Shown piece by piece: positions 34,540 through 47,870 of a DNA stretch of 64,000 nt (positions are counted from its first letter, which is position 1; each line of letters begins with the position of its first letter). Under the pieces are notes generated by a model. That model saw nothing but the letters and a program-made list of their open reading frames with translations, searched no databases and was not told the origin of the DNA. The stretch spans positions 31,812,421 to 31,876,420 of the forward strand of contig OW799233.1 of the NCBI GenBank assembly GCA_941918925.1, written 5' to 3'. A program made the translations under genes and the position numbers. Source of the DNA: Phyto melanocephala (Eukaryota > Arthropoda > Insecta > Diptera > Rhinophoridae).

Positions 34540-35110
34540 GATAATGACTAGCCAAATAAAATACGCTATAAACAAATAATAAATCCATAATGGCCGCTAT
34601 TACAAAATGGCGTGCAATAAATTTATATATAAATCAAATCTAGTAATTAAAATTGTACCCACTTCAATATTGGTATCATATAAAAGGACTATGAAAAAGT
34701 TAAAATCCAAAATGGTGTCCGAAATAAAAAATATTGTATAAATATTGTAAATAGTACTTTGCCTCCTTCAACACCGACAATGTTGACATTAAATAAAATT
34801 ATAATAGAGTAAACTATGAAAAAATTTTTAAATCCAGGATAGTGCTCTTAATAAAATCAATATGTATCAAATAAAAGGACTTGACTAGAAAGTAATTGTT
34901 AGCTTTATTAGAAGTAGAAACTCAAAATTAAAGATGATGTCAGAAATAATGAAACAAAATGGAAAATGGCGTAAAATATTAACTCTGTGTTCTAGGCCTT
35001 ACTATGATGTGGTTACTATGCTTCTACTATGAACTAATTACATAATGAGTTTATCTGATTCAGCACAAAAATCGTTAAATATCGAATGAGTATCGAATCA
35101 GTATAAAAAT
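34540..35110 (+). repeat. Decayed DINE-1-like internal repeats
   Basis: Repeated phrases ATAAAAGGACTTGACTAGAA, AAAATCCAAAATGGTGTCCG and AAAATTAAAGATGATGTCAG, of the same type as in 29.4-29.8 kb and 41.8-42.0 kb. It ends near CTACGATGTGG-like wording (ACTATGATGTGGTTACTATG) as at 41.9 kb. No clear hairpin remains. Confidence 0.45.
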
Positions 35111-36690
35111 ACTTTAGATGAATTGGTTGGTTTAAATTCGAATTATAAAAACTTTACTTAAATTTGATTAAAATAATATTTAACCACCTTAATATTAATC
35201 ATTAATATAATATTTAATGTCAAAAAATCTCTCTTAATAGTGTTTATCCAGTGATAACGACAAGTCAAAGGGAAAATTTTCCATCACATATAAGCTTAGA
35301 AATATAATCAGTTGCTGGAATTAAGAAACCAGTCACGTGACTAGTTTTATGGCCATTTTAAGCAAGTACTTTTATACTAGTTGAAGTAACATAAATCACA
35401 TATAAATTATATGCATTCGAATTTAATATTTATGTTTGCGGTCATTAATCTTAGTTAACTTATGATGTCTTTGGGTCCTTAAACATGTGTGAAAAAAGAT
35501 AAAATAAAGACACATCTACATCTATAAATATGTACATAAATTCTTTAGGAATAGAGGAATTAAATTATAATTTTAATAACAAAGAGAGTAACAAGCACCA
35601 TTTGCTCTTTGTAGTAGAATAGAATATAGTCACTGAAAATCTTGCGGAAATTTGAAGATAACTAGATTTTTATATCAAGTCCCAAAACATGTTCTATTTC
35701 TGTTACAATGTATTGATATGATTTATAAGCTACCTTTTAATCATAATTTTTATAACTTAATTAATCATAATCCTATTGATATTTTGTCATGCCTATTATT
35801 TCTTGTTTGAAATCGCCATAAAAAATTAGCGTAAATTTGCAGTTAGGGGAAACTTTAAATTTAACTTTTAACTGTAAAAAGTTCAATTATGTATGTTTGT
35901 GTTTTATTCTGTTTGCTTTATTCATAAAAAACTTTTATGCAAAAATTCTATTCCAGGTAATACTTAATTTTTGTATTATTTTCTTCCCAACAAAGTTTCC
36001 ATTTGAAAAGCATACAACACACCTATATATACAACCATGCAAATTATTACTAATTGAGTTTGGTAAAAGTTTCTAACTCTTCAAGCCACCTACACCCAAC
36101 AACAAATATTAACATATACCTAACAGATATACATATAAATACATAGACTTGAAAATTTATGTATATGTGATCTTTTTAAGTTATTGTTGGCATTGGTTCA
36201 TGAGGAGGTATTCCATAGGGTTGAAACTTAATGTGCGCATTTTATTGTATTTTTATGGTCCAGATCACGAAATTAGTTCCAAAAAAGTTTTAAACCGTTT
36301 TCAATTGAATATATTTTTTAATACTAGTTGAACCTGGTGTGCATTGCTGACTTCACAAATATTTTAGTTTTATATTCATTTTAAAATTAATTCTGATATC
36401 GTTGTTAGTAAAAATTAATAATTGTCGTCTATTTATTTTTTTAAGTTTAATTATTTTATCGTATTTGTGTATCCATTAAATTTTTATCAACGTTCCAGTT
36501 CATATTTATATAAAATTTTATTTATTTCCTTTGTAATTTCTTAGAAACTAATTATTATCTCGATAGCAGATATCGAAATAAATTTATATCAAATTTTATT
36601 AAAATCTATCCTGATCATTAGTTGAGAAATTGGTATTTTGTATTCAAGCTTTATACACCTCCATCAAAACTATAAAAAAATTTTCCATGT
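35111..36690. other. AT-rich stretch, nothing recognised
   Basis: There is a weak retroelement-tail-like phrase (TCAAATTTTATTAAAATCTA) near 36590. Otherwise no feature was seen. Confidence 0.4.
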
Positions 36691-36699
36691 TTTTTTAAC

Positions 36700-37570
36700 C
36701 GTCTCGGACTCAGAAGCCCTAGGATTGCGTTTAAAAATATACTTTCCGGGTTGTATAGATTTGAGGGATGATTATTGATTGAGGTCGACTTGAAGTCAAT
36801 TAATAGTGAAAGAAAGAAAGTTTATGAAAGAGTAGCCACGGATAAAGTAGCATTGGCGGTTACTGCATTTCAGATCTAAAATCCCAGGGTCCAGATGTAA
36901 TTGTCCCAGCCATGTTGCAAAACGCCAAGGGTCATTTTGTCTTAAAGTTGATAAAGATTTTTAAAGAATATCTTCTGGAGAGATACATTACTAAAGAGTG
37001 CAGAGAGTTTAGAGTTATCTTTATAAAAATGTCTCTCATACCTATACACATCGTATCTCTGGCTTAAGTTGTTAGATAGACTGGTCCATCTATATCTGAG
37101 GAATGTTATTATTTCATGCGTCACAGTATGCTTATATTACCTAAGGGTAGATCTATTAAGATTACACTTCATAATGTAGTGGGTTTTAAAGAACGTAACT
37201 TGTGTGATAGCGAATATACTTTAGTGAAATTTCGGGATGTTGAGTGAGCCGTTAACAAAGTTAGTATAAAGAAAATTTCGGTGACTCTTTCTCAGCTGGG
37301 AGTCGCTAGTTGAATGAATAATAACATAACTGGAAAGTAAGGTTATTTATTTTAGCTTTAGAGGGAGGGATTTCAATATCACTGTTGTATCTTCTAACGG
37401 AAACATTGTTCTATGACAACTTAAATGTAAGAAATATTGTGGCCTACGCGGATGACGTAGTGCTGCTGTTCAGGGAAAGATTTCTTTCAATGTCAATTTT
37501 ATGCTCGTTAGGGACTCTATTAAGAGCTTTTGGTAAAATTATGGGCTTCTTTAACATTTGATTGTACTGT
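36700..37570 (+). pseudogene. Non-LTR (LINE) reverse-transcriptase relic with YADD
   Basis: Broken plus-strand reverse transcriptase. Near 36870 it reads KSQGPDVIVPAMLQNAKGHF (compare SPGPDGI-PA-L). After LIKIFKEYLLERYITKECRE comes FRVIFIKM, where I-clade/Jockey enzymes have W--RVVFIPK. Further on, an uninterrupted stretch contains LEGGISISLLYLLTETLFYD and NIVAYADDVVLLFRE. YADD (37444-37455) is the catalytic box with both aspartates kept, and the GG-S-SLL region is the preceding motif. Stops, a gap and frame changes separate the blocks, and no endonuclease or tail was recognised. Confidence 0.8.
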
Positions 37571-40500
37571 GTAATAAATTTAATTATATAAAGTCTCGAG
37601 AATGTAAATACTGAATAAATAAATGTAAATGAAGATAAAATATAAAAATGAAAATGAAAAATGTATTGTGTACTGTGGAGTTTGCTTAAACAAGATTGCG
37701 GATGAACTTAGAACATTATAAGAGAGCCTAGCAAGATCACCGCTGGGTCTCTATTTTGAATATTAGAAATTAATTAATTGTAGCATGGATTAATAGAGGG
37801 ACTGCAGAGTATCAACGGCTAAGGTACTTCTGGATCTAATTTGCATTGCTCCAGATTAATGTAGAATGTGTTGCTGAAAAGGATATGCAGTCATCATAGG
37901 GGTCAGGTGGTTAACAGATAGATTAGAAAGCTTTAAAAAACTGTGTGGACTAATATTTATTAAAATTTTTTCAGACCTAATATTTTTAAAATGTTTCCCA
38001 TAAAAATTTTATTAAGATAATAAATAAAAAATCTAAAAAAAGATATTTTTTCCGACACTATTCGTGTAGAATTTTCAAAACCAGCTACGGTTTCGTCGAC
38101 AGTGCTCTTTGATGGTTTTGATTAATTTTTAGATGTTAATATCATCTACTTAACTTCCACATTTCAAGCTAACTGAATTCGGTGACCCCTATGTAAATTT
38201 TTTATATATTTTCATACTGTAACGAGTAAGAATACAATTTTCCAACATCAAGACTTTTTTACGATAACTGTGTAGTTGTGGCATTAATTTATACATTTAA
38301 CACTGTATATGATGACGTTATGTTATTTTTTGAGCAGTATTTTTAATATAAAATTTAATTAAAAGAATGCAAATGTTTTGACTTTTACTTAATGAGTTAA
38401 ATACTATATTATAGTATTCGGTATATCGTGTTTAAATAAAAATGTGTTGTAAGCTAAATTCGATATTTGTTTATTATTTTCAATAAAAGGAACCTGGTTT
38501 ATGTCAAGAAAAGAAACGAACATTTGCCAATGTTATAAACCTTAAAGAAATTATCGAGAAATTCGATAAAAACTCGAAATTTCATATTTTTTTTATATAA
38601 AGCCTTCAATATGCATTTTACTGTGGTATTCCATTTAAATTTTTCTTTTTAATAATTTTCTTATCTAAAGAGTATGTATATGCGTTATGGATATAAAAGT
38701 GGGGAAAAAATAAAATAATTATTAATTGTAATAGTTGATAAAAATATAATGTTTACTCGTTTACTAACAACTTCTTCGTATTTTTTTTTGAACTACATTC
38801 GTTTACACAAGAGACCAAAAATATCATTAAGAGTTCAGTAAAGCCCAGTAAAGGATAGCAAACACTTTTAGTCAGCAATCCAATTTATACTAAGAACCAT
38901 ATTTTTTTATCTACAGAACACATATCAACATTTCACTTAAAATAAAAAAATTATAATTTCCTACAAATAGGAGATTTGCAAGTTGCAAAGTAATTAAAAA
39001 AAATTAAAATAAAACTATAATTCAATTATAAAAATTTTTTTTATATTAGCCTAAAAGGCCTATTGAAGGAAACTTCCCACTATAATCTTTCCTTCTAATT
39101 TTTGTTTTTTCTTTAAAACTTGTTGTTTCTGTGCCTTCAAGGCTTAATTTACCTTCTGTTGCATTAGTGAGTGTATGTTTAATTGTGTAAGACCCAATGG
39201 TGTGTATATATTTAAGTGAGTAGGTGTTTGCAAAAAAGTTTTGAGTTAAAATGAAATTTATACCTCGAAGTTGCATTTAGTTACAAGCATTTACACTTTA
39301 CTATAAATTTTATTCGTTGAAAAACTTTTAAGCTGTAAGAGATTTAATAGGTGTTTGTAGGTTTGTCATAGTAATGGTGATATTAAGTATTCAACTTGAG
39401 TGTGTAAACTTTAGACTTTAAGAAAAAAAATAGAACCTCTTTTTTTTTAGAAAATTATTTTTGTGGCGACCTACTAAATAAGCTTTATCTTGGTCAAATA
39501 TGAACAGTATCAGAATAAAATAGACTTTCATTACCTAAAATTTGGAAACTAAGTCCAGAGAAATCAATGCATCAACATATTGTTGATGTCTTTTTTACCA
39601 AAATTGTACACTTACTTTATATGGTTCTGGTATGATGGTACTGTTATAACTAGCCTTTTAGAAAATAACTTCTAAAAACATCAAAGACTCACCTTAAACA
39701 AAAAATAACAAAGATCTTTTTTATAGTATTATTAAAACTTCAGACGTTATTGCAGATGTTCCCCTTGTCAACATCTGTAGTATCCTGAATGCCTAATGGT
39801 AAGTAGTTTGCCTAATTCTCATAATTTTTCAATAAACACCTATTATTTCTTCGCAGAATATCTTTTTGTCAAAGCCTGACTATCCGATATTGGATGTGAA
39901 AAGGTTACCAATTCTAGGCAAAGTGCTAAAATATATAATTCAAGAAGGAATTCAAAATTGGTATTTCAATGTCAAATTTGAACAATTTGGTTTTGATCAT
40001 AATACGGATTAGCCACAAATATAGCAAATTAATGGATTTTTTTAAGCAACTTTAATACTTTATTAAAATAAATACTTTATTAAAATTATTAAAAAATTTA
40101 TTTAAAGACGTAACTAAATGAATTAAATTAGTTTTAAAAATCTATAAAATTTAAAAAATTTTTTTAAATTAATATTTGAAGCAATTTTTTTTAGTTTAAA
40201 CGATTAATTTTCAAATAACTAATAGTATAATTTTGATGATTGAAGCAAAATCAAATAAAATTTTAATTGGTAAAATTAATTTCAGAATTAATAATCATTT
40301 TAGTTTTTTCTGTTTACGAATATATGTTACTAAAAAATTTTGAAAGCATTCTAAATAAGAAGCTTACCGACTTACAAATTATTATGAAGTTAATAAACAA
40401 ATTTTTATGACCGTCAGTGTATTTTCAATCTTTTAGGTTCCTTTAAGTACATACTACTACGTACTACTAAGTACATTTTACTACATACAAGAAGTCTGTT

Positions 40501-41487
40501 AATTACTAACCCATTCATTTAGAGTAATGTATGAAATTCCGAAAAGTACCAAAAAGGACGGCTACTTAGGGACATGGCCTTATTAGCCACTATCAGTTTA
40601 AATTTTTTCCTTCCAACTATGAGCTCTGTCGTTTACTCTAACTGCTATCATTTTACTTTTTTTCTCTGCAGGTATCACAAAGTGGTCTACTGAGCGTACA
40701 TAAGTAAAATATTTCTCAGCCTTTAGCTCAAACTTTTCTAAATAATGCAACTAAAAATTCGCAATTCAAAAAGCAATTAAAATAAAAAAAAAAATTTTAA
40801 TAAGAGAAAATTTATGTTAAAATATAATATTTCTTTAAATCTTAAAATCACTTCTTGACCTCCTTAATAATATTAGCCAAAAAATCTTTTAAAAACCTCC
40901 CAACTACTCCCTTATTGTTATTCTCTTTTTAATAGTTTTTACCTTTAAACCACAAACATTTGTGTAGTTTTCATTAAATTTTGTTATTGTTGTTGTAAAT
41001 GGCGGTATCTTTTTCATTTTACAAAAATGGATTTTAAAAAAATTCTGTAAAAATATGAAATTCATTTATGCCTGGTGCATATTTAGCATGGTTACAGTCA
41101 ACCAACCAACAAAATGGGAAAATATTCTAGAAAAAGTTTGAGGCAATTTTATTGTATATACATTTTACAGCATAAGTTAGGAACTATATTTTTAAGTTTC
41201 AAATATTTCATTTTATTTGTGTTATTAAGACGGTTGGTGTAATTGGTATTTGTACAAAAAATATTGTTTGCAATTCTCACACAGCCACAAGAGTCGCAAG
41301 GGGTGTTGTCAATTGTAGCTGTGTAACTCCTCCACATTTTATTTATTTTTGATGTTTGTATTACAAATATATTCACGATGATCATATTAAATTGTGTATA
41401 TTTAGTTATTAGAAATAATTATTATTGGTTTTATATTTTAACATTAATTTCGTCACAATTTCCAACGATTTGTTTTAGTTGTATTAT
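37571..41487. other. AT-rich stretch, nothing recognised
   Basis: Nearly 4 kb without a supportable feature. A small minus frame at 41149-41385 has a cysteine cluster (CDSCGCVRIANNIFCTN) and slightly higher GC, but no family match or splice context that I can defend. Confidence 0.4.
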
Positions 41488-41986
41488 TATACCCAAAAAA
41501 TTGGTGTGACGGTATATTCATTTTTTCATTGCGTTGGTAACACATCAAAATATCTCTATAAGACCATATAGACTATATATTTTCTGAGTTCTGGTTTCAT
41601 TTAAGAATGATCATTTGGGACGTTTTCAGTCCGTCTGACCTTCTGTTGAAATCACGATAGAGCTCGAACTGAAAAAGCTAGGGAACTCAAATATTGCCAG
41701 AATATTTCTTATAATAAGGTTTGTTTGGTATTGAAAATGGAATAAATCATTAAAAGCATTTATTACAAATATAAAGGATCGAATTTTTTTAAACCCAAAA
41801 ATTATGGGTATCAAATGAAGGAGCTTGACTAGTAGAATACAGTAAATATGTTAAAATTCAAAATCAAAGATGGCATCGTAAATAATAAAGAAAAGGGCGT
41901 TTTGCATGCAATCTCAAATCTAGGCTTAGCTACGATGTGGTTTTTATACATGACGGTCCCGAATATTTCGCTTTTACTTGTTTTTG
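41488..41986 (+). mobile_element. DINE-1-like element, diverged
   Basis: It starts TATACCCAAAAAATTGGTGT and ends GGTCCCGAATATTTCGCTTT followed by TACTTGTTTTT, a decayed hairpin plus the conserved terminal CTTACTTGTT-like word. The interior keeps AGTCCGTCTGACCTTCTG, AGCTAGGGAACTCAAAT and GTTTGGTATTGAAAATGG, each the reverse-strand counterpart of phrases in the copies at 8.6, 15.3, 48.2 and 56.2 kb. Confidence 0.65.
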
Positions 41987-42816
41987 TTATTTCTTCACAC
42001 AAACGTTAAACAACTTTATCAACTATGATATATGCTATTTTTGGACCTTATTATGTTTCATACGATGAACTCGTCGCTGTGTAAATTGATGAAGTTCAGC
42101 ACTTATCACAGTTGTTTGCCTAGCATAAAACAACAAAAAATTAATTGCTTACCTTCTGTAAAAAAAATAATAATAATTTTGTGTGTGTTAGTAGTTACGC
42201 ACTAGGCTAGAAGTGGTGCAAAAGCAAAAGTGAATGCAAAATTATTTTACACATAGTTGTGGTTGTTGTTCACTATTTGTATAATTTTCTGAGGATCGCC
42301 TGCTAAAATATCTTTTTTTCCTACTCATCCTCCCAAGAGGAGTAAACGAAAAAGAAAAACATGATTTGTCAGCACAAGTCTCATTCAGTTTTTTTAAAAC
42401 AAAAATATAGTACAAATTCACAATTTTTTATTTATTCAAAGACCTTGACTTCGTTTAAAAAAAAATTATCTACGATTAAATAGAATATTTTGGTTGCGTT
42501 CTCTTTTTTACAAAAAAAAAAAAAAAATCGAAAATTTTTTCGCTAAAATAGTTTTGATATTTCTCCAATAATTTCTGTGACGGTGCGAATTCACTGCTCG
42601 ACTCACAAGTGTTTGGACAGCAATTCCGGCTATCATTTTCATAATATACTGCCACATACCATACATTCACCACTACTGCTATTTATACACTTACCCAGTA
42701 AAAAGATGATATTCAAAAGAGATTATGAATAACTTTAACATTATCGTGTCATTGGAGAACATGTGTTTACATGAATATATAAATGGATGGCGCTTTCAAT
42801 AAGTGTATAGAATGCA
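41987..42816. other. No firm feature; small open frames at 42476-42673
   Basis: The minus strand around 42560-42670 is open in more than one frame and less AT-biased than its surroundings (NCCPNTCESSSEFAPSQK in one frame). A GTGAGT resembling a donor lies near 42600. No family was recognised; an isolated exon cannot be excluded. Confidence 0.3.
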
Positions 42817-43083
42817 TATATCTGTGGTTTTCATGGGCAACCACGTATGTCTTAAAATCAAATTTTTTAGGAGAGCTACGAAACCGTGTTAGTGCTGAAC
42901 TATTTTTGAATATATTTAGAAGTTACGTTGTTATGCCATTAAAATAATAGGAATGGGTCCATCTTATTTGAGAAATTTTTCAAACCAAGTAAAGGCCGTT
43001 TAAAGTCAAGCAATGTGGCATTATTAACTCAAAATCGAATAAAATGAACATGCGCGGTTGCCCATGAAAACCACAGATATATC
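42817..43083. mobile_element. MITE with about 40-bp inverted repeats
   Basis: Left arm ATATCTGTGGTTTTCATGGG followed by CAACCACGTATG; right arm CATGCGCGGTTGCCCATGAA followed by AACCACAGATAT. Length is about 267 bp, non-coding, and AT/TA sequence flanks both ends. Confidence 0.8.
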
Positions 43084-45600
43084 AGGTAAAAATAAAAACA
43101 TGTTTTATGAGTCAATTATGTGTGTGTGCATAAAGCACATTTATTAACGGCATCTTATTTTGCATTTACAGACCAACTTAAACAAGATCTGATGGCGTTG
43201 CTTAGTTTTCGCCAGATTAATCTGAAAAAAGCTAAAATTGCATTACATTTCAACAATTACAAAAGTAAAAAAAAACAACAACAGTTGTACTGCAGCCCAC
43301 TCCCATACCTAACGCCGTGTTTTCCAATTCCAATTGCAGGGCATTGACTCCGTATTATTTCGGTTAGTTTCATACAAATTGTATAAACATGGAAATTTTC
43401 GAAGGCAAAAAAAATGCTTGCCGCTCTGTTATTTGTTATTGTTTGAATACCACTCAAAGGGCTTTTTTCATAGTGAGAAAACAGGCCAGAAATATGAAGG
43501 CTGTTTAAATACACTTCGTAATATATATTTCTGTATATATCAAGCCTGATATCACAAATCATTAAACTCTTTTGTCCCAACTGCAAATGGCCTGCCATAC
43601 AGGAAATTATTTGGGGAATTACGTTAGCTTTTTTGTCTATAATTGCTTTTGAAAATTACCTTGTTCTTCAGTCACATAAAAATCATACCTGAAAGTTGTA
43701 AAAAGTCTGCCAGTATATAGGTTTTAACTTCCACCATACAAAAGATGTTTTGTAATAAAATTTGAGCTAAAATTTTTTATTCATTCTTTTGTTTCTAATT
43801 TCCTTACTGCATTGCGATCTGAAAATTTCTGGCTCTTCGCACAAAGAAATTGGAGGCTTTAACTTCTCGAATTGCTTGACTTTAATTGCTTTGATTTTTT
43901 TGCCTTACCTTATCTATAAGACCTTTTTTCTTGCTGATCCAAGTTTTCTTTTTAAGTTATAGTTTTCATTATATGGGTTTTTCATATAAGGCTTTTGAAA
44001 CAGTGTGAAAATTAACCTTCATGTTTTTAACTATTTTTAAAGTTTTAATTGTTTTTTAAGTAGTTTTTTTTTGCTGAAATTTTTTGGCCGAAATAACGGC
44101 TAAATTTGATTGATTTAGAAAAAATAATATCTGACATATTTTTTTAAAGTTAAAGTGTTATAAAAAAATAATTAAATGACCTAGGGACCAAGTTTAGCAG
44201 AAGGAAAATATTGTGTATAAGCTTTTTCTGACTCACCTTTTAGTAAAATATTTTTTTTGCTGGGATGCCTATGGATATAAATATATAAGTACCTAAATGT
44301 ACGTGTATACCCTAAGTATAGATTTTTGTTTGTTTGGCTTCTAGTTTGCATTTGCACATCTTTTATGTACAACAAACACATTTGCACGTACTTATATACA
44401 CTTAAGCAATCGACACATAGCCACTCACACACATACATAGTCGAGTGTAAATAAGTATTCACTTATATTTTTCTGCTATCAACTGCAGGATAATATTTTG
44501 TATACACACTCAAGAACACGAACTGAAACAATATTTTATTTACTCTGCATATACTAAGAACTCCTAGCGTACGAATCATAATAAAAATATAATTATGGTT
44601 GTACAGTCATTACCATCGTAAATGTGTCACTTATGTATTGTAAATCATATTTTTTTTGTGCGGTTGGGTCCTTTTATTGTCTTTTATAAAAGTCATAATA
44701 AATAAATATTTGAGGGAAGAACTGTATTCTTTTAGATGGTTTGTTTTGTTGTTATAAAATGAAAGTCTGACACAGCTGAACCACTCGTATATCACAATGC
44801 TGTGAAGCACTTATTTGCATAATACATTTTTTTGCACCCAATTGTAGGTGTTGGAATAAATGTGCACATAACTGGAGAACATGGTGCACAAAACTAGTTG
44901 GTACAGAAATAAAATTATCATTTTAATTAGTTCAAACACTTTAAAGTTTTTTTTTTTAAGTTTTTATCAATGCTCACTTAACAAGTGAGACTCAAACTTT
45001 TCTTTATAAAACACACTATTATTTTTTTAAATATTTGTAAAGAAATGTTATTAAAGGTCGCTTCACACTATTTTACAAGCCTCTAGATTTTTATTGGATT
45101 TTGTCAGAGCAAAATAAAATATCTTTTGGTCTGACTGTCATTAAATCAATTTGTGTCTACACTGACACATTTGAAATAAAATACAAGTCAGTGTACTACA
45201 TAATCAGCTGTTTTTGGTATTCTCTTCAGATGATACGATAATGTGCTGTTTTTACAAGGCGATTGAGTGATTGTCTTAGACGATTTATGTGTAATTTGTT
45301 TTTGTTACATAAAATTTAAAAACTCAAAGAAGCAGATTTAATGTACGATACTTTCATTTCGTCTGTGTTGTTTTCTGCCTAATCTAAACTGAAGAAAGTA
45401 ATACGAAACACCTACTCCATCGCCCTCCTTTCTTATTAGGCTTTTAAGCTTCAGTAAAAATACAATATAGTAAAAAGTATAGTTTCCATTTTTGGAACAT
45501 TTTATATATTTTCTTAAAGAATTTAGTGACAAACCGAACTTAAACAAAGAAATTTATAAATAATTTAGTGTAAAAGGATTATTTTATAGTGATTAATGTT
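43084..45600. other. Stretch without a supportable gene
   Basis: A plus frame near 43120-43347 follows a good acceptor-like sequence (TTTGCATTTACAG) and reads DQLKQDLMALLSFRQINLKK, but no donor or homologue is evident. The rest is AT-rich without recognised repeats. Confidence 0.35.
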
Positions 45601-45609
45601 GTACATAAA

Positions 45610-45714
45610 ACAATAATTTTTTTTTTTAATTTTTTTTGGTACAAAAGTACTGCACAAAATTCGTGGTGGGTATTTAAAATTCAGCATAGCTGAGTATAGT
45701 ACTCTTACTTGTTT
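45610..45714 (+). repeat. DINE-1-like 3' end fragment
   Basis: GTGGTGGGTATTTAAAATTC, then AGCATAGCTGAGTATAGTAC and TCTTACTTGTTTA is the subterminal repeat, hairpin and terminus of the family in plus orientation, slightly diverged. The upstream part is lost or replaced by a T-rich tract. Confidence 0.65.
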
Positions 45715-45733
45715 ATGCTGTTTTATATAAGTA

Positions 45734-46043
45734 CTAGAAAAGCCCGGCGCGCGTTGCTACGCCCCTTAATGAATAAAAATGTATTCTGCCCACTTTTCTA
45801 ATCACGAAATTGTAAAATCATGAGAGCTCAATAAGTGTGCAAAGTTTCAGAAAAATTAGTCCAGTTCAAGTACCTTAAAATTATACATTTTTTTATGGGC
45901 GTTTCCCCGCCCACTTTTTGCCACCCATAAACACTCCCTGGTATGTAAACAATAACTTGCCAAAGTTTGAGCCCGATCGGCTTTACAGTTTCGGAGTCTA
46001 TAGCTAACACACACACACAGGGTTTCACTTTTATATATATAGA
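45734..46043 (-). mobile_element. Short non-autonomous Helitron (310 bp)
   Basis: Reading on the minus strand, it starts TCTATATATATAAAAGTG (after A at 46044) and ends in a GC-rich hairpin (GGCGTAGCAACGCGCGCC) followed by CTAG at 45737-45734 and then T. The 5' first 15 bases match those of the Helitron at 2636. The interior has TGTGTGTGTGTG and 'ccgatcgggctc'-type sequence; no protein. Confidence 0.82.
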
Positions 46044-46299
46044 TATCGATGGTCACAGGTAAAATGGCCCTAACTCGTATTTTTTACGAAATTAATTTTT
46101 TTTCGTGACTTTAATGCATTTCACCCAAATCCACCTCGACGGACGCAAAAATTTAATGCAAAAATATAAAAAATAACAGTGAAATAAAAAATAATTATTA
46201 TTATAAATAATAATACAGTTTCTATTACGTTTTTGCCTTCTCCTGTACAGATGCAATTATGTGAGTTAGGGCCTATTCTACCTATGACCAACGATATAT
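46044..46299. mobile_element. MITE with about 35-bp inverted repeats
   Basis: Left arm ATCGATGGTCACAGGTAAAA followed by TGGCCCTAACTCG; right arm GAGTTAGGGCCTATTCTACC followed by TATGACCAACGATAT. They are reverse complements with a few mismatches. It directly abuts the short Helitron, so one inserted at the edge of the other. Non-coding, about 256 bp. Confidence 0.7.
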
Positions 46300-47261
46300 A
46301 AGACTTAATATCGAGCTTAAGATAAGTATTTTTTTTTCAATACCACCAATATTTCGCTACCATATTCTTCAATGGAATATATTAATTTAAGAATTAACAT
46401 TACATAGAATATTAAAAAAAAGCGCGAAATATTTTTGTCATATTATGCAAACAAAAAAAAAATTTAAATTAATTTCCCGCTTTTTTTAATTATTTTCAAA
46501 ATACTTTATGTACTGTTAAGGCACAAGCTAAAAACAAAATTGTATTCTTAGAACAATTTTAAAATTGATTGTAAGAAAAGATGTAGCTGTAGTAAAGCTA
46601 ATTGTAGGGGGAAAAATAAGTTTTTCTAAAAGTGTAAATATTTCTAAAAAAAAAATCTTATCTGAATCAATATCACTGTGCATGATTGGCAATTTGTATA
46701 AAAAACATATAGGCAAATTCCAGATACAATCTGCGACAATTTTTAAAATTAATTCAATTAGAATTTTGTTTTGTACATAAGCATAAAATGTATTTTATTT
46801 ATCGTTAATACAAATATTATAATAAAATCCTAATTAACCTCTGTTCGATTTAATTTATGCAATAAATTAATATTTTTAAGTATTCACACCATTCTTTTAC
46901 TGTTAATATAGATGATTCAACCGAAAGCCGTACTATTATTTATACTATTTGGAACACAGATAGATAACAACTTAGGTTCACACATAGACTACCTGTCATC
47001 CTGCTAACTAAGTAGGCGAAATCACGGGCATACAACGGCCTATATATTTTTTGATTATATCTAAATAAATTTAAGTATTTTTTTAAGAAAGAGTTAAAGT
47101 AAGAAAGAATTTTGCAAATCATACATAAACATGAGGATTATTTAAGGGTATTTGATTATTTTATCTATGAGCTCGGCAATTAATTTAAAAAAATTTCTGG
47201 CCTGAGAAAAGCCTGTCAAGTAACAATATACAAAAAAGACAAACAAACAATTAATTTTTTT
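46300..47261. other. AT-rich stretch, nothing recognised
   Basis: The open frames on both strands at 46528-46780 overlap each other and lack family signatures. Confidence 0.4.
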
Positions 47262-47459
47262 ATACCTTTCACACAAAAGTGAAAAAGGTTTGTCATTCCG
47301 TGTGAAACTTTCAAAATTTTCAATTCCGACCCCATAAGGTAAATTTTTTCTGAAGGCTTATGAATAGGGGAGTCGATTAAGCTCTATCAGTCTGTCCATC
47401 TGACCGTTTGTCCTTGTGTATGTTCGGCACAGCCAAATGTAGCACTCTTAATTGTTTTA
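47262..47459 (+). repeat. Shortened DINE-1-like copy
   Basis: It starts ATACCTTTCACACAAAAGTG and runs in step with 5143-5310 (TTGTCATTCCGTGTGAAA, GACCCCATAAGG, GGGGAGTCGATTAAGC, CTGTCCATCTGACCG). It then jumps straight to the terminal TTCGGCACAGCCAAATGTAG followed by CACTCTTAATTGTTT, so the middle is deleted. Confidence 0.75.
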
Positions 47460-47870
47460 TTTCAAACAAAAATAACTTTTCACTCTACGAGGTAAACTAT
47501 ACATATTTTTTTGAATGATATTTTGATAGTGTGAAACTATTTTAAAATTTCGATGAAAAATTCATCTTTGGCGATTTTTTCCAAAATTGTACATTTGAGG
47601 TGAGCAACATTAAAGCCTTACACACACTCGTTTTTACTTTGGCCAGGGAGTCGTGCAACTCTTAATAAAATTAGCTATAGCTCCGTTCTTGCTCTGCAAA
47701 ACTTATGTATATGGGTTTGCATCCTACCAAATTATTTAAAACAAAACAGTTCTAAACCACTGTATGAAGGCAAGCACATACAAAAATAAAATTTATTTAA
47801 AAACAAATTTAAATTTATTCATAAATTCATTTATGTACAAAAAATATGAATTGAAGAAGTGTAAACAAAA

